DNA of 64,000 nucleotides from Pseudevernia furfuracea (taxonomy: Eukaryota; Ascomycota; Lecanoromycetes; Lecanorales; Parmeliaceae). Each line of letters begins with the position of its first letter. The stretch's first letter is position 1. This document shows positions 1-10,293 of this stretch, one piece after another. Both the position numbers and the translations under genes were made by a program. The DNA lies in contig JAIUPT010000050.1 of NCBI GenBank assembly GCA_022315425.1, positions 496,001 through 560,000 of the forward strand, written 5' to 3'. Under the pieces are notes generated by a model. It had not been told where the DNA came from, searched no databases, and saw only the letters and a program-made list of their open reading frames with translations.

Positions 1-201
1 TCCAGTCGCGCATGCACATGTTCACTTATCACTGTTATCAGAGACTTCCCTTCGCATATCGCATTGTCGGCTCTATGTTGTATCAGCCGCGTGGGCACTC
101 GCATGTAAGAAGTGAGCCATCCCGTGCAACTCTTCTAGTGCGTTAATAAAGTGCATCCTCATTAAACAGTAGTTATCTTCAAAAAATCTTCCGTCCCAAA
201 G

Positions 202-1323
202 ATGATGGTATGCTCGAAAACTACCGTGGGACAAATATGTTCCTTGCTCGCTGGTCTATTTACGGCGGTGAACACACATGCCATCACTTCACCGCCTCGG
301 ACCCTCTCAAGTACTTTTGCAACTTCCCCACTTGTGAACACAACAACCCTCGACGACACGACGATAGACCCCCGCTTCGGCTTCAAGGCAGTATATGGAG
401 AAATCACTCTCCCGCTCACGCCCTGCTTCATGAACGTGGTGGAGCTGCTAGCCCAATACGCCGAGCTTGATTGGCTGAGCAAAGCCAGAGAGCGTCACGG
501 GGTCGTACTACCTGAATACCCGCAGGTCGAAATCGCCGTGCTGCCCGCTGCTCCGGCAACTTCTGTAGAAGTGCGTTTGGTCGTTTGGGGAATCTGGGTC
601 GGCATCAGGGATATTATCAGCAGGAGGAATTTCTACGACGCTGAGTTTGAGGTCCTCTGGGAAAACCAGGCGGTGGCTTACATTTATATTACTGGAGCGA
701 CGGACCCTCAAGTTACCGGCAGCAATGGGACTCTAGACCCTGATGAGCCTTTGACGTTATTGCCGAGTCCTAACCAAACCACAAGCGGCGTCCTCGATAT
801 CTCTAGTGGCACGCAGACTTCTTCTGATGCCTTGAACGTCGGGACTTTCAGCTGGAAACCCTACTTCACCCCCCAAGCCAAAGCCCTCACCGTCGCCGAA
901 GTCTTCCTCACCGTGATGGCCGGGTTGAAAAATGCAGCCCCGCACCCAGCATCCAAGAAAGTTCCCGGACCATACGCATCAGCTGCGATTGACGTCTACG
1001 CAAATGTGCAATTCTATCTCCATAAAAGGCGAGTTCCGCGCACGAAGCCGCCATACTTTCAGTACATTCATGTCATCAAAGCGTTGAGGTTGGTTCCTGG
1101 GTACATGTTGGAGAAGAAGAGATTTTCTGAGTTGTTTTTTCGGATAGAGGTTTCGGGCTTGCCGGTTGGGGAGGGGTATTTGGAGGTACGTACATTTCGG
1201 AGCTGATCCTTCCTAATCGATATTGAAATCGAGTCTCAAGATATGTTTCGGGAGCAAAGGCATCTTTCTACCCCCAAGACCTGTCTCGGGACTCCATTTC
1301 CTGCATCAGAAAAGCAATGCTGA
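202..1323 (+). CDS. Putative secreted protein of unknown family, two exons
   Basis: The first exon (202-1185) opens with an ATG and a signal-peptide-like start: a short polar N-terminus, a hydrophobic stretch around residues 10-24 and an AxA-type end near residue 27. The rest is a roughly 300-residue globular-looking protein with no family I recognise. The frame runs 20 bases past a GTACGT donor at 1186. A 48-nt intron (1186-1233) joins in phase to a short exon starting SQDMFREQ and stopping at 1321-1323, giving about 356 aa. An alternative acceptor at 1240 gives a different 31-residue tail ending at 1336. The intron and last exon match the intron and second exon of the RING/cyclin gene at 47690-48957, so the 3' end may be chimeric. 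The function is unknown. Confidence 0.6.
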
Positions 1324-1336
1324 CCCCGACATCTGA

Positions 1337-2356
1337 GTAGAAGGGCCATTATGTCCCGCCCCGCTTTGTCTTGGATGCGGTTGAGTCGAAGAATAATGAT
1401 TCTATTTCGTAAGAGGCTATATAGTATCTTGATCCGCTTGAAATCGAAGATCGCATTGATTGGCTTGCCATTGATAGGGAGTCTTAGAATACTTCAAGGG
1501 ATCGTTTGTCTGGTGTTTCCATGTGAGCACGCTCATTTGGCGAGCAAGTTGGCCTTGACAGAATTTCATACCCGTCCTTGAACCCCTTTCTCTTGTGTAG
1601 ATCTTCTTGATTCGCTTCCTGGATCTGTTTCGAACTCCTGGTCCCCTCTGGAAAATTATATACCCTTTCCATGACTGTCTCCAGTCGTTCTATCTCACAC
1701 TTTCAAAGCACCATCCTCTCAGGAAGCATGTAAGAGTTCCACAACATGTAGCGGGGACAGATGGAAAGGGCAAGTTGCTGGATGAACACAATTGGTGGCA
1801 TTAAATCTTTCCCATCTGGCTCATCAATCAAGTCCTGAAATGTAGAATTTTATTCCATGCTTGACGCTACCTACTCCATCCCTCATCCTCAAGCGCTCGG
1901 AAGAAGAGGGGAACACTGTAATGACGATGATTGACGATTTTATCAACTTGATATATCAAATCCTCCAACGATTTTTACAACATAAGGTATACCGTACCCA
2001 AGATTGTCAGCTTTGGAGCTAAGCCGGAAACAGGCCCTAATCGATAAGGTAGAGTATGGATGCTTGGCACACGGGCCTCGGATGGGACTGACTAGCAGCA
2101 CCCATTTATCATCTATAACCTTGGCTTGTTGTCAACACCTTCTCCACTTGGCCGATTCTAGACTCATTCAAGTGGTAGAAAAGGGAAAGCACCGCAACAC
2201 CATTGTACCAGCGCCAATAAGAATCGGACCTATTACAACTACTCTACTAAACCAACTCCAACGGTGGTGTCCGTCTGCCCCCACGTGAAAAACTCTCCGT
2301 CACCCTCCACCACTCGAGGACAAACCTCCCCACCGTCCCCCTGCAACACCACCACA
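1337..2356. other. Intergenic, no convincing gene
   Basis: Only short ORFs (up to 94 codons) lie here, with no recognisable protein pattern, RNA or repeat. The last part should hold the dom34 promoter and 5' leader. Confidence 0.5.
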
Positions 2357-3565
2357 ATGCGCCTCGTGAGACAAGCAATTGAGCGCGATGGGTCAGGCAC
2401 CATCACCCTCTTCCCCGAGGACCCCGAAGACATGTGGTTCACCTACAACCTGATCCGCCCTTCGGACCTCCTCCGCGCCTCCGCTCTCCGGCGCATCACC
2501 ACAGAATCAGCCACGGGCTCCACATCCTCTACGCGCGTGCACATAAACCTACTCATACGAGTCGAGAAGCTGGATTTTGACACTCAGTCCTCACAGCTGC
2601 ATGTCGCAGGACGTATAATCGAGGAGACGAAATACACCAAGGTGGGGCAATGGCACACTTTGGATTTGGAATTGAATAGAAATTTCACGTTGGAGAAAAA
2701 AGACGGATGGGATTCAGTAGCGAGAAATCTTGTCAAAGAGGCGTGCGACCCTGCGAAGCAAGCGGATGTTTGGGCTGTAATCATGCAGGAGGGGTTGGCG
2801 CATTTGGCGGTCTTGACGGGACATAGAACAGTACTCCGACAAAAAGTGGAAACGACGGTGCCGAAGAAAAGGGGGACGGGGAAGCAAGGAGATCATGATA
2901 AAGCTCTCGAGAAATTCTTTCAGACAACCTTGGATACGCTGCTGAGGCATGTCGATTTGAGCGCGAATCTGCCGATATTGCTGGCGAGTCCGGGCTTCGT
3001 GGCCCAGGCTTTTCTGAAGTTCATACTGGATACGGCGACGAGGACGGGTAATAAGCCGCTGATGGGGCAGAAGGCGAATTTTGTTGTCGTACACGCGGCT
3101 TCAGGTTACCTACACTCATTGAATGAAGTACTACAGTCCCCGGAGGTTCTAGCCAGATTAAAAGACACGAAGTACGCCCGCGAGACGAAGTTGATGGATA
3201 CTTTCATGAATCTACTTTACAAAGACGACGGCCGCGCCGCTTACGGTCCTAGAGAAGTTGAGCAGGCAGTCGAAAAAGGGGCCGTAGGAAGAGGCGGCGG
3301 GATACTTTTGATCAGTGATTCTTTGTTCAGGGCACAAAATGTGGGAACACGAAGGCGGTGGGTATGTTTAGTGGATAGGGTCAGAGAAACCGAGGGAGGG
3401 GAAGTAAGGGTTCTCAGTGGGACGCATGAAAGTGGCAGGCAATTGGAGGGCTTAGGTGGCATTGCTGCGATGCTAACCTTTCCGTTGGAATATCTGGATG
3501 GTGAGGATGAAGTAGAAGATGAAATTGCATTGCCAAATCGAGACAGTAATGGAGAGAAAGCGTGA
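2357..3565 (+). CDS. dom34: Dom34/Pelota, ribosome-rescue factor
   Basis: This is an intron-free gene of 402 codons. I start it at the ATG at 2357 because the protein then begins MRLVRQAIE..GSGTITLFPE, the invariant Pelota N-terminus; the frame stays open 31 codons upstream but that part is unconserved. Three eRF1-like domains can be followed: domain 1 to about residue 130, domain 2 about 140-270 (HAASGYLHSL near its end) and domain 3 about 275-375 (the GRGGGILLISDSLFR region). There is no GGQ motif, as expected for Pelota rather than eRF1. With its GTPase partner Hbs1 the family binds the empty A site of stalled ribosomes and starts no-go and non-stop decay. An acidic tail ends the protein. 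The gene converges on the next gene with about 80 bp between stops. Confidence 0.95.
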   Translation: MRLVRQAIERDGSGTITLFPEDPEDMWFTYNLIRPSDLLRASALRRITTESATGSTSSTRVHINLLIRVEKLDFDTQSSQLHVAGRIIEETKYTKVGQWHTLDLELNRNFTLEKKDGWDSVARNLVKEACDPAKQADVWAVIMQEGLAHLAVLTGHRTVLRQKVETTVPKKRGTGKQGDHDKALEKFFQTTLDTLLRHVDLSANLPILLASPGFVAQAFLKFILDTATRTGNKPLMGQKANFVVVHAASGYLHSLNEVLQSPEVLARLKDTKYARETKLMDTFMNLLYKDDGRAAYGPREVEQAVEKGAVGRGGGILLISDSLFRAQNVGTRRRWVCLVDRVRETEGGEVRVLSGTHESGRQLEGLGGIAAMLTFPLEYLDGEDEVEDEIALPNRDSNGEKA

Positions 3566-3646
3566 TTCAGCGTGATTCATCACTCTCAAACTCGCATCAG
3601 AGTGAAAGCTCTATGCGTTCAGGCTCTGCTCGAAAGCTCCTCCCTC

Positions 3647-4459
3647 TCAAGGGTGTCTACCACAAGGGCTACGACGAAGGCTTCGACCAGAGCTGCCACG
3701 AGAGACATGCACAAAACCATCTTCATCCCCCTCACGGTCAATCACATCGAAGCAATAAGACAACGCAGAATTCCGATAGTCAGGGTCACTGTCCCCTTTC
3801 TCCAAATCTACCATGGATCCCCGAAGGCTGTTTTCGGACGATGATCCCGATTCTTCCTCTTGACTACCATCTTCTGGAGTCCTCCGACGACGTTCAGCGG
3901 GCGTTTGGAAATGCACCTTCGCCCCCTTGCTAGTCGGCTGCCCCTGGCTGGTATCCCGGGTCTCTTTGTTTACAGGCTGGCTTTTTCGCCAACGAGCAGG
4001 TAGCGTGTCTGAGTCAGCACGCGGTCTTCCTTCGTGCCAGTCAGGCGACGAAGTTCGCGGAGGTGGAAGACGTCTCTCTCCCTGCCGTTCTGGCGAAGAA
4101 TTTCGTTGGGGCGGAAGCCGTCTCTCTTCTTCCCAGCCGGGCGAAAAATTACGTGGAGGTGGAGGCCATCTCTCTTCTTGCCACACAAGTGATGACTTTG
4201 GGGGGGGTGCATGTTGCGACATTGGTTGCCCAGGCACCAAATTCCTAGGTCGCGTTCCGGGTGGCATATCCGGCCGGTGTGGGACATCTAGATGGCGTTC
4301 TAATGCTTTGCCAGAAGGTGGGTATGTCATCTGGCTCATCCCCCGGTCGCAGTAGGAGTCTAGCCCTCCTTCTTGTCCTTCTTCTTCTTCTTCTTCCTCT
4401 TCTTCCTCTCCTCTCTGCCGTCTCCCTTCTCTCCCATCTCTGTATTGGACCCAGCCCAT
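3647..4459 (-). CDS. Low-complexity protein with 16-residue proline/arginine/serine repeats
   Basis: This is an ORF of 270 codons with an ATG start. It has an acidic poly-Glu tract near residues 19-27, encoded by a CTT/TTC microsatellite on the plus strand. A tandem block follows at about residues 88-150, with units like EERRLPPQRNSSPERQ varying in Trp, Arg and Gln. The tail is polar and contains DGFVHVSRGSS. It looks largely disordered, with no catalytic domain and no membrane segment. I do not recognise a family. Antisense frames are open across the repeats, but only the minus-strand frame gives a periodic protein with a full-length ORF. It could be a fast-evolving real gene or a repeat-sustained ORF. 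Confidence 0.5.
   Translation of the reverse strand: MGWVQYRDGREGRRQRGEEEEEEEEEEGQEGGLDSYCDRGMSQMTYPPSGKALERHLDVPHRPDMPPGTRPRNLVPGQPMSQHAPPPKSSLVWQEERWPPPPRNFSPGWEEERRLPPQRNSSPERQGERRLPPPRTSSPDWHEGRPRADSDTLPARWRKSQPVNKETRDTSQGQPTSKGAKVHFQTPAERRRRTPEDGSQEEESGSSSENSLRGSMVDLEKGDSDPDYRNSALSYCFDVIDREGDEDGFVHVSRGSSGRSLRRSPCGRHP
4020..4205. repeat. 48-bp imperfect tandem repeat, about four units
   Basis: Anchor words CGTCTCTCTC / CGTCTCTCTT / CATCTCTCTT recur at 4071, 4119 and 4167, exactly 48 bp apart, with a weaker copy near 4023. The period equals 16 codons and encodes the Pro/Arg/Ser repeat on the minus strand. Confidence 0.8.
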
Positions 4460-5103
4460 CTCGTGCGAAAAGATTGGAGATGGTACTTCTCAGCTAAAGT
4501 AATAGCTTAGTAATGAAATGAAGAATCTTGGGACCGAGAGCAGAGCTGTGTTTTCTGTTAAATAATGCCTGAAATCCCGAAGTGATTGACAAACATAGGT
4601 TTACAGCACACGTGCGTGCTGGCACAAATTTGATACAAACTTCGAGGCCAGATCGACCATCAAGGACTATACGAGACCTTCGATTATCGTGTGCATCCTT
4701 ACTTTTACAAGAGATGCAACGCACTATCGATCGATGGATGTCCACGAAAACGCTGAACACCCTGAGGAAGAAAATCGCGCAAAAAGTATCTCCGTTAGAA
4801 ACGTAGGGCTTGATTCGACGCATCAGCGTAGCGAGGAAGAGGCTGAGTGCGTGGCACGATTGCATGGCAGATTTTCTACAAACCTACCTCCACACTTTCA
4901 AGACCAATAGTCGCCTCGATACGCAAATAGTGGTGATGTAGAGACAGGAACAGCTACGCACAATTCAGGGAAAAGGCCTCGCGTGCGGATCTTGCTATGT
5001 GACAGAGTGTCATATTTTCCTCCTTAATTGAGCTCCGTCGTTCCCCCTTAACCACACCAGGCTTGTTGAATTCCTTGCATCGATATCTCTTTTTCTCTCC
5101 CGC
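4460..5103. other. Intergenic, nothing recognised
   Basis: Short overlapping ORFs lie on both strands without protein-like composition. It presumably includes the upstream region of the minus-strand repeat protein. Confidence 0.5.
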
Positions 5104-6217
5104 TTACTCCATAGTCACCTTCTCCTCGGCCATATCGGTCAACTTCCCAGCCTCAGTCTGGGTCAGCACCGCTTGATCAAGCGCAATCTGTCGCCGGCCC
5201 TCATCACACTGGCGTCGTGGCATCACTGTACCAACCAGGTCTTGCCTTCTTCCGGCGGCCTCGACGACCACCTTCCCTTTCCTGAATCGCAACCATCAGG
5301 TCTCTTGTGGTGAATGCTCGACGAACAAACCCTGGCCGCTGATCGATCAGGAAGACAGGGTTCGACGCGCGGAATCGACTTTGGTGTATTTGCGAGGAGC
5401 GGTAGGATGGTCCGGTTCGTCAGGCACCGATATAGGCATCTAAACTTCCAAGATATCGCTTGACCGGCCATCAAGACGTGTCGAGACGTTGTGAGGGTCC
5501 AGAACCCGTAAAGATGGTGGATCGGCGGCCATGGCCGACTCGTTCTCGGCTTCAGCGTCGTGGGTGGTAATCATCGACTCTCGGTTGGCGAGATACCAAT
5601 CCGCGAACCTATCGCGAAGCTGTTGAGGGAGTCCGGTACCAAAGTCGATGACAATAATGTTTTGCCCCCTGGACTGGCTGTCTTGTGATGTCATGGTTGA
5701 GATGTGGGCAGCCATCCGAGCAGCGTCGGGATCGTCCGTGTCGGCGTGATACTCTTCAAGCTGGGCACGCGAAGCAGGGAATCCGAACCGGCGCCAGCTT
5801 CGATGGCATACTTGGGACCTTGTGAAAGGCGAGAAGACTGATGCCCGATGGATAATCTATTGCGCTATGCAAATATTGCAGCAATCGCTGGGCCTATTCC
5901 TCAAGGAGTTGGTCTCCCCTCCCGATCCTTGCGCTGCTGGGCCCCGAAGAGATCTTCTCGCATCTTTTTGGGTCGAGGAGGGGAGAGAAGAAGGTGCTGT
6001 AGCCTGCGACGCTAGGTTTTGCGAGGTTTCCTCGCTGATTGGAAAAGCCTGGTTTTGGGGATTGGGTTGTGATACTTGAGGTGATTGATGGCATGCTGGG
6101 TTCCCAACGTTTTTCTCTTGACAGTAGTGTTTAACGCAGCTCTGCGGCTACGTTGTCGAAGTTGGTGGCCGTATTGTCTCGGTCTTTTGGAGAGATGTTT
6201 TGCGACTCACTCATCAT
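5104..6217 (-). pseudogene. Degenerate unknown gene with four in-frame stops
   Basis: From about 6060 down to the TAA at 5104 one minus-strand frame reads as continuous protein-like sequence, interrupted at 5857-5859 (TAG), 5440-5442 (TAG), 5347-5349 (TGA) and 5296-5298 (TGA). Protein character continues across every stop, for example SSDILEV-stop-MPISVPDEP. Each stop is one C-to-T step from a Gln or Arg codon (CAG or CGA). A plausible original start is the ATG at 6217 (MMSESQNISPKDRD), joined by a short intron. Recognisable segments include RRFGFPASRAQLEEY and NIIVIDFGTGLPQQL. I cannot name the family. About 340 residues can be followed. The pattern suggests a gene killed by C-to-T mutation, possibly repeat-induced point mutation. 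Confidence 0.6.
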
Positions 6218-6696
6218 ACTGCATCTGGTGTTCAAGGATGTGGCGATGTTCCTACACAAAATGACACGCGTGTGATGTAGATAGTAGCATAGCTCTGAGG
6301 ATGAGTTGCTGGTACTTATATCCAGAATTGAAGTAATAGGAGTGACGCTTGCCGGATAATTTCAAGACTGCAATCGTACCGAAGAAGTGAAGGTTTGAAT
6401 TCATAGAGGACATGACGCAGCAATGACCATGACTGCGGCGGAAAATATCTCAAGCGACTCGAGGAGTGTTTTTCCTTAACGGCCCAGTCCTCTGCGGCAA
6501 AGACAACTTGGGAGAGCACCCAATGTACTTGGTTGAAAGGAGCCGACAGAATCATCATTCATCAGTATTATGTAAAACAGAACCCAGACAGCGAGAAATA
6601 GCTTTTCGGAAGCAATTGCTATGACGCTGGTTGTACGAGCAGCTAATAAACCCCGCATCCATGTATAGATACAGTCCGAAAGACTTGATACTTCTG

Positions 6697-7436
6697 TCAG
6701 CTTTCTTCTTTATAGATATCTCCCTTGCTCCGTACGGGTGTGTTTGCATTCTTGTTTGCACGTATCGCAAAACTCCAGCGTCCTCCTTTCATTATTTCCC
6801 GCCCAGTGACTATGCTGCCTTGCCACGCACTTCTACCAAAATTGTCAGACCAACGCCGCCAAAAACTCCCCAAGCCATCGGTCAGTGACGCCAGAGGGAA
6901 GTCTATATCTTCCATTAGTCTTCCTGTGTCTGGGTTCAGGGGTTGGGAAAAGATCAAATAATCATAAATAGCAAGTCGGTTGACATCGGTAAAGCGACCT
7001 CCCCTATCGATCTTGATCTTGAGGAGCTCAACGATTGGAGTTCCCTGAATTTTGAACTACGCAACACGACTCATCAAGTCCAGGTCCTATCGCCTGGCGC
7101 TTCCCAAGGGCCTTCGGTATTCGGGAAGCGACGCTCCTCGTAGATATCTTCAGTAAGCATAATAGACTTACTAGGCGAGATGCCGGTGGCCGTAATCACG
7201 ATCTTTTTGAAGCTAACTAACTCAACTAGGTCTTTCTGAGTAAGGTCGGCAAACACCCCATGAACTTTTCGATTGAGCTGGGCGTTAGGCATTGTAATGG
7301 CACCGTGCGAATTGAGCGAATCCTGGCTAGGCGTGGGCGATGTAGCGGGAGTCATGGTACGGTTAAAGGCCTCATTATCTTCTTGGGGGAGATCCTTAAG
7401 TACGTGTCTTTGACGCTGAAGGGTAAGTATGGGCAA
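6697..7436 (-). pseudogene. Broken unknown ORF, two frames that do not join
   Basis: Two protein-like stretches lie on the minus strand. One (about 7074-7436) has no ATG at its 5' edge and holds KIVITATGISPSKS. The other (about 6697-7060) holds RFTDVNRLAIYDYLIF and RRWSDNFGRSAWQGSI. The second continues upstream through an in-frame TAG after MSRVA and another TAG a few codons earlier. The frames differ, and a candidate intron from GTAAGT near 7170 has the wrong phase. I recognise no family. It is either a gene with unusual splicing or, more likely, a decayed neighbour of the 5104-6217 relic. Confidence 0.35.
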
Positions 7437-8071
7437 TGTAAGATTGAAAATGATGGAAGCGAGATAGAACCTGGTGCTGATGAGAGTTGGAATCCCACGT
7501 CATTTGCAGCGAATGTTTGCTCATCTGCGTTAGATCAAGGACTTCAGACAGGCGGGAAAGGAAGGCCTACCCTCCTATGCATCTGCCTCAACATTCTCGA
7601 ATCTTCAGGCGGATGGCACGCGAGCATCATAAAGCGAGCATTATGAGGAGAAGGGGTAGATTTTATTTTCTGTGTAAGCTTTGAGACTCTGTGATTTTGA
7701 TTTGTAGAAAGTTGAGAAATTTGATTAGAGAGTAACTTGCATTTTGACCACCAGAGATGAAGAGAGAAAGCAAACCCTTATTTATTTTTTGAAAAAACAT
7801 CTGTGCAGGTGATGTTTCAAAAATGAGTCTCAACGTTCGAATGAGTGGCAGAATCTGCGGGTGCTCGAACCCAAAAGAGAATGACCGCTGGGTAGAAATC
7901 CCCTGATTTAGGCCTGCCTATAGACAATTCACTGCAGGCCCAGGGAGCCGCTTACAACTGGGGCCGCGAATTGTTCAGTCTTCATTGCCATGGACCAATG
8001 CCTCCCTTATACTGAAATATTGTCAACATGAATCCATTTAACATTTCGTCTTCCGACACGACTGACATGTT
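7437..8071. other. Intergenic, no feature seen
   Basis: The sequence is AT-rich with only short ORFs. It serves as the 3' flank of the DUF1772 gene and the possible upstream region of the 6.7-7.4 kb relic. Confidence 0.45.
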
Positions 8072-8668
8072 TCAAGCCAAGGTTGCCCACAACCCCAGCA
8101 CAGCTCCCACTAATGGGAAAATGCCCCTGCCTAGGTTCAGCATCCCCCACCTATCCACCAATTCTTTTGTACTTTCTCCCTTCGTCAACCCTACCTCCGT
8201 AGCTTTCTCGCCCACATCCAATCCCTTCATCTCATCGTACTTCTTGAACAACTTCCGATTCGTAGACATCATCAAGAAGATCGTGTACGGCCATATCGCA
8301 AATGTAGTCAACGCAGATAATCCATACAGTTCAGCTTTGGGGTGGTTTAGGGTACCGTAGAGTCTGTAGGAAAGGTAGCTGTAAGAGATGATGGAGACGA
8401 GGGCGATGGCAGGGTTTAATATCACGCCGCGGTTGAAAGAGAGTTGCCATTGCTTGACCGAGACTGGACTTGGGGCGATGAGCCAAGTTGGGATTGAGAG
8501 GAAGGATATACTGAGGATACTACCTGTGAGGTAGGTCAGTTAGAGCTATTCGGAAGGAAGGGCAGCATGTGCCTCTGCCTCTGAGGAATGCTGCGCACCA
8601 GAGCAGAATGCTGAAGCGGTGATGCCCACTGTCTGGGCAATGCGAATAGCTGCTGGCAGGGGCACCAT
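8072..8668 (-). CDS. DUF1772 / anthrone-oxygenase-like membrane protein
   Basis: Two exons encode 173 aa. Exon 1 (8599-8668) gives MVPLPAAIRIAQTVGITA; a 75-bp intron (8524-8598, CTAAC-type branch, CACAG end) joins in phase to exon 2 (8072-8523). The RIAQTVG..ASAFCSG start, an SIPTWLIAP helix, a W..LSFNRG.ILNPAIA segment and the FAIWPYTIFLMMSTNRKL helix are typical of the four-helix DUF1772 family. That family includes noranthrone oxygenases such as HypC, which add oxygen to polyketide anthrones. No polyketide synthase lies in the window, so the substrate is unknown and this may be one of the many orphan fungal paralogues. Confidence 0.85.
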
Positions 8669-9230
8669 AGCTACAAGATGTAGTGACAGGCTAGCGCACG
8701 TTTGGATTGTATAGTAATCAGATGCAATTCCTTTTCTTTTGCCTTCTTGGGATGATTAGGTTGGTTCGTCTCTCACGTGCAGAGGTGAGGAGATGTATAT
8801 TGCCTACATGACTTTCCTACTGGTAATCTACTTTTCATGGAGTTCTCCAAAATTTCCTCTCACTTGGCGCGTCCCGAGTGTAAATTACGATTAGTGCATT
8901 GTCGGTACAATTGCAACGTGTTTCGAATTGCCTATGTTTAGAAGTCACTGCTTACATAGATCAGGAGCTCCTAAAGACCTCGCAATATAAAGAGAATATC
9001 ACTACTCTGCTGATATTCTCCCGCGCTTTTTGAAAAAATAAGCTCTCTTGCAGTGGTGGCAGCTTTGGATGTTGGCTGGGGTTGGTCGCTGATCAGCAGG
9101 CTCCAGCCAAGGCGATGCTTGCCACAATCAGCAGGCTCCAGCCAAGGCGATGCTTGCCACAAGCTCGAATTCCACCACATAAGACTGTCGACTGTCGCTC
9201 TTGTCTGTCCTCAATTCAGTCAGGATCAAG
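8669..9230. promoter_or_regulatory. Divergent upstream region of the DUF1772 gene and erd2
   Basis: This is the only spacer between the two divergent starts. It contains the 35-bp direct duplication described separately. No clear TATA box or known operator is visible. Confidence 0.4.
9092..9161. repeat. 35-bp perfect direct duplication upstream of erd2
   Basis: The unit starting ATCAGCAGGCTCCAGCC occurs at 9092 and again at 9127, abutting, with no visible difference. It lies 70-140 bp before the erd2 start, so probably in the 5' leader or core promoter. Confidence 0.85.
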
Positions 9231-10293
9231 ATGGGCAACATGAATGTGTTTCGTATACTGGGTGATTTGTCCCATACAGCGTCTAAATGCATCTTGATCT
9301 GGGCAATACACGCCAACCAGAGCGCCGAGGGTAAAAATCTACAGCGTTGCCCAATGAATTTCGCTGACGGTGTTATTACTAGGTGTATCTTTGATCACCC
9401 AGATGCTCTACGCTGGTGTTTTCATCACCCGCTACCTCGATCTCTTCTGGACTTCGCCTTTCGAATCTATCTGGAACTTCATCCTGAAGAACTTCTATAT
9501 ACTCTCTTCACTTTACATCATTTTTCTCATGATGAAAGTCTATGCCCGAACGCGGGAAAGAGAAAAGGCATGGAAATTAGGTGCATACTGTCTGGGGGGA
9601 TCAGTGCTCCTGGCGCCCATCGCCACGGCCATTGCCCAAAGGAAAGATTTTAGCTTTTTTGAGATGATATGGACATTCTCGATCATACTGGAGTCTGTCT
9701 GTGTTATACCACAACTTCTTTTGCTCCGGCAAACGACTGTGCCGACAGTCATCGATTCCTTCTACCTTCTCACGCTTGGGTCATACCGAGCGTTCTACAT
9801 ACTGAATTGGATCGTACGCCTGGCATCTCCTGAGCACCATTTCGAATGGCGAGCAGTACTCTTTGGAATCATACAAACGGCTTTCTATGTCGACTTTGCA
9901 TGGGTGTATTGGACGCGGCAAAGGGTCAAGCTCCGAAATGGTGGTGTCGTCGACTCTGATGACCTCAGTCGAGGATTTCTGGTTAGCAGGGTATTGGGCC
10001 GCGGAGACACAGGCATGGAAGATGAAGAGAGGGGCCCTATGGATGGCGTGAGTAGTAATGGCGGCGCCGGAGCATCAAAGAAAGGAGGCAATTGGGGGCC
10101 AAGGGGTATCTCTGTATCTGCAGATGAGGACGTGATGAATCAAACACGACAACGAGAAGGAGACTCCAGAGCTAAGGATGATGGATTGGTTGGACTGGTG
10201 GAAGAAGATGACAGCGAAGACGAGATATGGAGCTCCGCCCAAGGCATCAACGGCAGGCTGGATGATAACAACACGCACGCGCTGAATCGATAA
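9231..10293 (+). CDS. erd2: ER lumen protein-retaining receptor Erd2 with C-terminal extension
   Basis: Two exons encode 336 aa. Exon 1 (9231-9330) gives MNVFRILGDLSHTASKCIL, the canonical KDEL/HDEL-receptor start; ATGs at 9231 and 9240 are both usable. A 52-nt intron (9331-9382) splits a Gly codon. Exon 2 (9383-10293) carries the remaining helices with VFITRYLDLF, LESVCVIPQL and FYVDFAWVYWTR. The receptor cycles between Golgi and ER and returns HDEL-tagged proteins. The conserved part ends near residue 212, where yeast and animal proteins stop. Here a further ~120 residues follow that are polar, Gly-rich and acidic, without membrane helices. Extended tails occur in other filamentous fungi as far as I recall, but the composition here is worth noting. 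Confidence 0.95.

Noticed and set aside
7855..7880. tRNA T-arm-like GGGTTCGAGC on the minus strand
   Set aside because: No matching acceptor stem or anticodon arm at the right distance.
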